Positions 58,957 to 64,000 of a stretch of DNA of 64,000 bases are shown piece by piece. The stretch comes from Colocasia esculenta (lineage: Eukaryota; Streptophyta; Magnoliopsida; Alismatales; Araceae): assembly GCA_014218235.1 (NCBI GenBank), contig CM024753.1, positions 188,146,348 through 188,210,347 of the forward strand. The letters are read 5' to 3'. The position numbers were made by a program, and so were the translations under genes. The notes under the pieces are model-generated. The model made no database searches and was not told the origin of the DNA. It saw only the letters and a program-made list of their open reading frames with translations. How positions within the stretch are numbered: the stretch's first letter is position 1; each line of letters opens with the position of its first letter.

Positions 58957-60775
58957 TGTAACGACCCAGAATCCGCATTACCAGTAACAACCAGTAACCC
59001 AAATTCTGACCCGCTAACCCACGAGACAAGCTCGGAAGGGTAGGAAGTGAAAGTCCGAGGAGACTATACGTAAGAAGATACACACCATGTAAAGCTGTAA
59101 AATTCCACTATATGAACATATCATATACAACTCAGAGTCTGAGCAAAGTACAGAGTACAGAAGTACTACAAAAAGGTACTACTCACTGCAGCTAAGGAGT
59201 ACCAACACCGGAGAGGCTAGACTCGCCTGGAACGGGAGTCGACGAAGACCAACCTGAAAGGGAAGGGAGTGAGTCTCAAATAGAGACCCAGTAGGGAAAA
59301 GTAACCCTACCGGCAACAGAACTAAAGTGCGGAAAGTAAAAACTGAAAGTAAGTACACGTCGCACCACAACACAAAACTGTAAACCTCGCGGCTCAGTAA
59401 CACACACTCACACACACACAGCAAGTAGGACTCAGCTAGGGTCTGTGGCTCGGCGTCCCGTCACCACAGAGGCTCTCAACCCCAGCCACGTGTGCACACT
59501 ACAGACGCTCTCTCTCGCGTCTGGTCCACAACCGGTTTTTTCCCTACGCTTGACCCTAGCGGTAGAGAAGGGGCTCCACGGAGACTGGCTCAAAACCACC
59601 ACAAGGAGTACGCACAGGACAGAGTCGCACTCGACGTCCTGGATCACTAGCGGAGGATAACCACACGCTAGTCGTCTAGACGGAGTCGCACCCACGCCTA
59701 GGTAACACAACAGAAACGGGTATACGGTAACGCAACGCGCGTACAACAGACGGAACACACTCAACGTCTGAAACCCCGTACATTAGTAAACACCTCGTGC
59801 CACAATCAACTACTCCTATGCACAGGCGGAGTCACACTCTAAGCCTGGTCCACATGTGCTATTAAGGCGGACATCACATGTCAATCACCTCTAAACACAC
59901 AACTCAAGCTTGCTGGGACACAGGATATTAACGGCCATATCGATTGCCGCCAATATGAGGTAAACAGCACTCATCATGTCGTTTATCATGATTAAACGGC
60001 AATCGACCTTGTCGTTTATATCACTTCTGAAGATCCCAACGTCAACAGATGTGGACGTTGATCTCTTCAGTCCCCTAAACCCAGAACTGAACCGAATCAG
60101 TTCAATTGGGTAGAAATACCCAACAAAACCTCGACTGATGGAGGGAAATACTTCCTCTCATCAATCAGGACTACCAAAACATCTTTAATTAAACAGTCTA
60201 ACGCCTAGATTGTCTAATTCACCCAAAACTCCGGCATGAAACAACCCAACCCTAAACCATGATTTGCACACCAATTCACTTAATTGATCATGCTGGTTTG
60301 ATAAGGAGAGTTGCAGGGGTTAAGTCCCTACCTCAGAAAGCCTTAATCATCCCCAAACAGCCACTAATCGGGCTAGAATCCCCCGAAGATTCCGCACGAA
60401 TCGCACCAAATCCTCGTGTTTCCCGCCCGATCAAGCACCGCCACGCGATCCAAGGCCTTCCCACGAGCTCAAATCAACCAACAGAAGCTAAGGAAATGGA
60501 GAAAAGCTAAGGTGGAGGAAAGGAGAGGAAAAGAGAAGAATAGGTTCTGCTCTCGGGCTGCCCTATTTCAACAGGACTGACCAGTCGACGTCAACATCAC
60601 TGGTCGCCTACTGAACCGCCTGCAGACTGACGTCGTGATCTCCTGTTGCTGAGTTCAACATCAAACGTCCACATCGCTGGATGCTGACTCTGACTCAACG
60701 GCTAGCCATGGCCGTCAACCACACAGAACCACTACAAGACCCAATAAGGATCCACTAAAGACCCGAGACCTTACA
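58957..60775 (-). repeat. E4 3' LTR
   Basis: 1819 bp, TGTAACGACCCAG to GAGACCTTACA. The right edge is confirmed by the purine tract, the left by the jump from E0 accessory ORF sequence. The second LTR is outside the window. Confidence 0.85.
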
Positions 60776-60811
60776 GCCCTCCCCCCTTAAGGAATTTTGC
60801 CCTCAAAATTC
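60776..60811 (-). promoter_or_regulatory. E4 polypurine tract and hairpin
   Basis: The minus strand reads TTAAGGGGGGAGGGC against the LTR. Just before it is a GAATTTT/AAAATTC hairpin (60792-60811). E1 and E3 have equivalent hairpins in the same place. Confidence 0.8.
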
Positions 60812-61976
60812 AAGCAATATAAAGAAAGAAGACTCACCAAAGAGGTACGGAAACTGCTCGCGCATTTCGTCCTCTCGCTCCCATTTCGACTCACCACCAG
60901 AGTGTCGCTGCCACGCAACACGAACTAAAGGGATAGCCTTGTTCCTCAACCTCTGAACTCGGCGATCCTCAATGTGTAACGGAAACTCTGGTAATGTCAA
61001 CACTGGAGTCACCTCAGACCATTCTGCACTCTGCAAAATGTGAGACTCGTCAGAAAGGTATCTCCGAAGCATCGACACGTGGAACACGTCATGTACTGCT
61101 GCCAACTCTGACGGAAGCTCAAGTCTATACGCCAAACCTCCGACACGCTCAGTAATGGTAAAAGGCCCAATAAAGCGAGGACTCAACTTTCCACGCTTAC
61201 CGAACCTTACCACTCCCTTCATAGGAGACACACGAACAAACACCTGGTCTCCTACTTGAAACTCGAGCGGTCGTCTGCGCTGATCTGCATAACTCTTCTG
61301 CCGACTCTGAGCTGACTGAAGCCTCTGTCTCACAAGCTGAACTACCTCAACTACCTACTGTACCAACTCTGGTCCCGTGACAACCCGTTCGCCAACCTCG
61401 AACCAGTCAAGAGGAGTGCGACACGGTCGTCCGTACAAAGCCTCATATGGTGCCAAACCGATACTGGAGTGATCGCTATTATTATATGCAAACTCGACCA
61501 ACGGCAAGTGAGCTGTCCACGACCCCTGCCACTCCAGACAGCAAGCTCTAAGCATGTCCTCCAAAGTCTGGATAGTTCGCTCTGACTGACCGACTGACTG
61601 ACTGAGGGTGGTAGGCGGAACTAAAAGCCAACTCTGTCCCCAAAGCTCTCTGGAAACTGTGCCAGAACCCAGAAGTGAAGCGAGGATCCCTGTCTGACGC
61701 AATAGAGATCGGTACTCCATGCAAAGGAACAATCCGCTCTATGTACAATGCGGCCAACCTACTCACACCCCAACTAGTCCTGACAGGCAAGAATCTGGCA
61801 GTATTTGACAATCTGTCCTCAAGAACCCAAATGCTGTCAAAACCTCCAGCTGTCCTTGGCAAACCACAAACAAAGTCAGTCGTCACGTGGTCCCACTTCC
61901 ACATCGGAATCTCTAACGCTGCACAAGTCCTCCTGGACGCTGATGTTCGGCCTTCACCTGCTGACAGACCAAACAC
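60803..61976 (-). pseudogene. E4 integrase core, GPY/F region and chromodomain (frameshifted)
   Basis: The catalytic core begins in one frame at 61976 (DFVCGLP, IASDRDPRFTSGFW) and moves to another at HPQS near 61600. There four extra bases of a repeated CAGT (plus strand GACTGACTGACTGA) interrupt the conserved HPQ-DGQSERT motif. The second frame continues (RTIQTLEDMLRACCLEW, ALYGRPCRTPLDW), meets a TAG at 61355 after ELVQ, and reopens with QSRQKSYADQRRR, the GPY/F region (RFIGPFTITERVGG) and a chromodomain (LRNKAIPLVRVAWQRH to FPYLF) ending at 60803. Apart from these breaks it is well preserved. Confidence 0.92.
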
Positions 61977-63549
61977 CTAGCAACAAAAGCCGCTATGTCT
62001 CTCTTCATCCCAGGCCACCAAAACTGACGTCTCAACCTGTGATACATCTTGGTCGCCCCTGGATGAATAGAGTACCTGGAACCATGTGCCTCCTGCAACA
62101 CGACTCTCCTGATAGACTCCTCAACAGGAACATAGAGTCTATCTCGGAACCTAACAGTCCCGTCCTCACAAAGTTCAACCTCTAGGAGAAGCAACACACT
62201 GTGCAACTCGGGATCTGCCTGCTGGGCCTCAGCAACCTGTCTCACAACGGCGGGAGCTGCTAACAAACTGCCCAACACAAACTGTCGACGACTGGACGAA
62301 ACTCTGAAAGATCCCTCTGTCGCAGACTGCCACAACTGCCACTCTCTAAGCATCAGATGACTCATCTGTGCTTTCCTACTTAAGGCATCTGCAACTACAT
62401 TCGTCTTTCCAGGCTTATACTCAATGCTGAAATCATAGTCCTTCAGATATTCCATCCATCGACGCTGCCTCATATTCAGATCCCTCTGAGAAAACACATA
62501 TCTCAAGCTCTAGTGGTCGGTACGGACTACAAAACTCACTCCGTACAGGTAAAGACGCCAAATCCTCAAAGCAAACACCACAGCTGCAAGCTCTAGGTCG
62601 TGGGTCGGGTAACTCTCTTCGTGGGGGGGCTTAAGCTGGCGAGACGCATAAGCCACCACCCGGCCTTGCTGCATCAAAACCGCACCCAAACCAACACCTG
62701 AAGCATCTGTGCAAACCTCAAAACCCTCCTCACCTGAAGGTAAGGCAAGAACTGGCGCCGACGTAAGCAGTCGCTTCAACTCCATGAAGCTCTGCTCACA
62801 CTGCTCCGACCACTCAAACGAAACTCCCTTTCTCGTCAATCGAGTCAAGGGTGCAGCAACCTGAGAAAAATCTCGAACAAACCTGCGGTAGTAACCTGCC
62901 AAACCCAGAAAGCAACGAATCTCAGACACAGATCTGGGACTCTCCCACTGTAAAACTGCCTCAACCTTCGCTGGATCTACCGAAACTCCCTCACCTGAGA
63001 TCACGTGCCCCAAAAAGTGAACCTGTTGTAGCCAAAACTCACACTTACTAAGTTTGGCATACAACTGGTGCTCTCGCAAAGTCTGCAACACGATCCTCAG
63101 GTGCTCGGCGTGCTCCTCCTCCGAAACGGAGTACACCAGAATGTCATCAACAAACACTACGACAAACCGGTCCAAGAACTGGTGGAACACCCGGTGCATC
63201 AGTCCATGAAGGCTACTGGAGCATTGGTGAGCCCAAACGGCATCACCAAAAACTCAAAGTGTCCGTATCTGGTCTGAAAAGCAGTCCTCTTAATGTCAGA
63301 ATCTCTAATCCGCAACTGATAGTAGCCTGACCTCAAGTCAATCTTCGAAAAGACACGAGCAGACTGAAGCTGATCAAAGAGATCATCAATCCTAGGCAAA
63401 GGATACCTATTCTTGATGGTCACTTGATTTAGCTTCCTATAATCAATACACAACCTCAGGCTACCATCCTTCTTCCGGAACAAACAAAACAGGTGACCCC
63501 CACGGAGAAAAGCTAGGACGAATATAGCCCTTCTCCAACAACTCCTCAA
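61913..63549 (-). pseudogene. E4 reverse transcriptase, RNase H and integrase zinc domain
   Basis: RT begins in the frame of 63549 (KKDGSLRLCIDYRKLNQ, IKNRYPLPRIDDLF, VMPFGLTNAPVAFMD). A 1-nt loss at about 63200 shifts to the frame of 63199, which carries the catalytic VVVFVDDILVYS, LSKCEFWL, FLGLAGYYRRF and RNase H (CTDASGVGLGAVLM, ELAAVVFALRIW). A TAG follows TDH at 62510. The same frame resumes from 62506 with RNase H end (MRQRRWMEYLKDYDF) and the HHCC zinc region (IHPGATKMYH, CLVCQQVKAEH) before ending at 61913. The RNase H aspartate lost in E2 is intact here. Confidence 0.93.
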
Positions 63550-64000
63550 GCTGCCTCTTTAACTCCCTCATCTTTGCTGGTGCCATACGGTATGGTGCCT
63601 GTGCAAAAGGTAAAGTGCCAGGAACCAACTCTACAGTAAACTCAATCTCTCTGCAACTCTTCTAGAAAAACATCCGGAAACTCACACACTACGGGAATGT
63701 CCCCCACTCCCGAGGCAATCTGGTCAAGAGTCACTGCAGAAACTAGAAAACCCTGACAACCAGAAGCAAGTAATCTCCCTGCCCTCAAAGCAGAAACTAA
63801 AAAGTGAGAAGTAAGAGGTACGATACCCTGGATGTAGAACGTCGATGCCCCAGGTATCCACAAGTGCACCCTCTTCTTCTGGCAATCCATCACTGCACCA
63901 TACCACTCTAACCAGTCCATACCCAAAATCACATCATAGTCATGTAACTGCAAGGCAAACAGACGAGCTGACAACCACTGATCCTGCAACTGCACAGGTA
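63550..64000 (-). pseudogene. E4 protease C-terminal part, cut by the window edge
   Basis: The minus-strand frame ending at 63642 shows YDVILGMDWLEWYGAVMDCQ, the conserved region after the protease active site, and VVCEFPDVFLEEL before RT. The DTG active site itself would lie past 64000. A frameshift near 63642 separates this frame from RT. Confidence 0.85.

Larger units (their letters stand above)
58957..64000 (-). mobile_element. E4: chromovirus, 3' part, cut by the window edge
   Basis: A minus-strand element with its 3' LTR at 58957-60775, a purine tract at 60776-60790, and then in reverse order chromodomain, integrase, RNase H, RT and protease up to the window edge. Gag and the 5' LTR lie beyond 64000. 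Its frames are longer than those of E3 but carry at least two frameshifts and two stops, so it is recent but inactive as written. The accessory ORF of E0 is its insertion site. Confidence 0.93.

Overview
The window is flowering-plant nuclear DNA, almost entirely nested LTR retrotransposons, as in gene-poor heterochromatin. This rests on Ty3/gypsy chromovirus gag-pol remains with chromodomains, primer sites complementary to plant initiator-methionine tRNA, Tat-type gag, a plant mobile domain (PMD) gene with GT-AG introns, a hAT-type MITE with an 8-bp target duplication, and a long CT/AT microsatellite. I see no intact host gene, no rRNA or tRNA gene and no CRISPR array.

Layout. E1 (194-7935, minus) is a non-autonomous LARD-like element with a perfect TSD (TTAGA), long LTRs, a primer site and about 2.8 kb of non-coding interior. 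7941-14665 is older non-LTR sequence with small foldback and hAT-type MITEs. A Tat-like element E0 (plus) starts at 14773 with its 5' LTR, primer site and tandem repeats. Its interior also carries an antisense accessory ORF (28182-28399 and 57726-58956). E0 has been hit by three elements: E2 (16801-27269, minus, Tekay/Del-type chromovirus with broken gag-pol), E5 (28400-57725, minus) and E4 (58957 to beyond the right edge, minus, chromovirus).

E5 is the most interesting unit. It has 1.4-kb LTRs, a perfect TSD (GTATT) inside the accessory ORF of E0, a Tat-like primer site and a purine tract. It has one long gag-type ORF with no recognisable protease, reverse transcriptase or integrase. Antisense to its own transcription it carries a seven-exon PMD gene whose introns are retained. 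E5 was itself hit by E3 (31004-43628, minus chromovirus) and by solo LTR S2 (49804-53141, plus). E3 was hit by solo LTR S1 (38166-41643, plus). The nesting is four deep: S1 in E3 in E5 in E0.

How the parts relate. E1, E3, S1 and S2 share LTR blocks. E1 and E3 also share primer site and 3'-end structure, so E3-like elements may have mobilised E1. The gag frame of E5 is broken only by stop codons, all but one or two explainable as C-to-T changes at CGA, CAG or CAA codons; the PMD gene and E0 accessory ORF show mainly the same. This points to decay under cytosine methylation. A GC-rich hairpin-forming module built on CGCGACGG/CCGTCGCG recurs in LTRs, UTRs and the PMD intron of otherwise unrelated elements. 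All boundaries, repeats and domain calls were read by eye; identities and ages were not computed.
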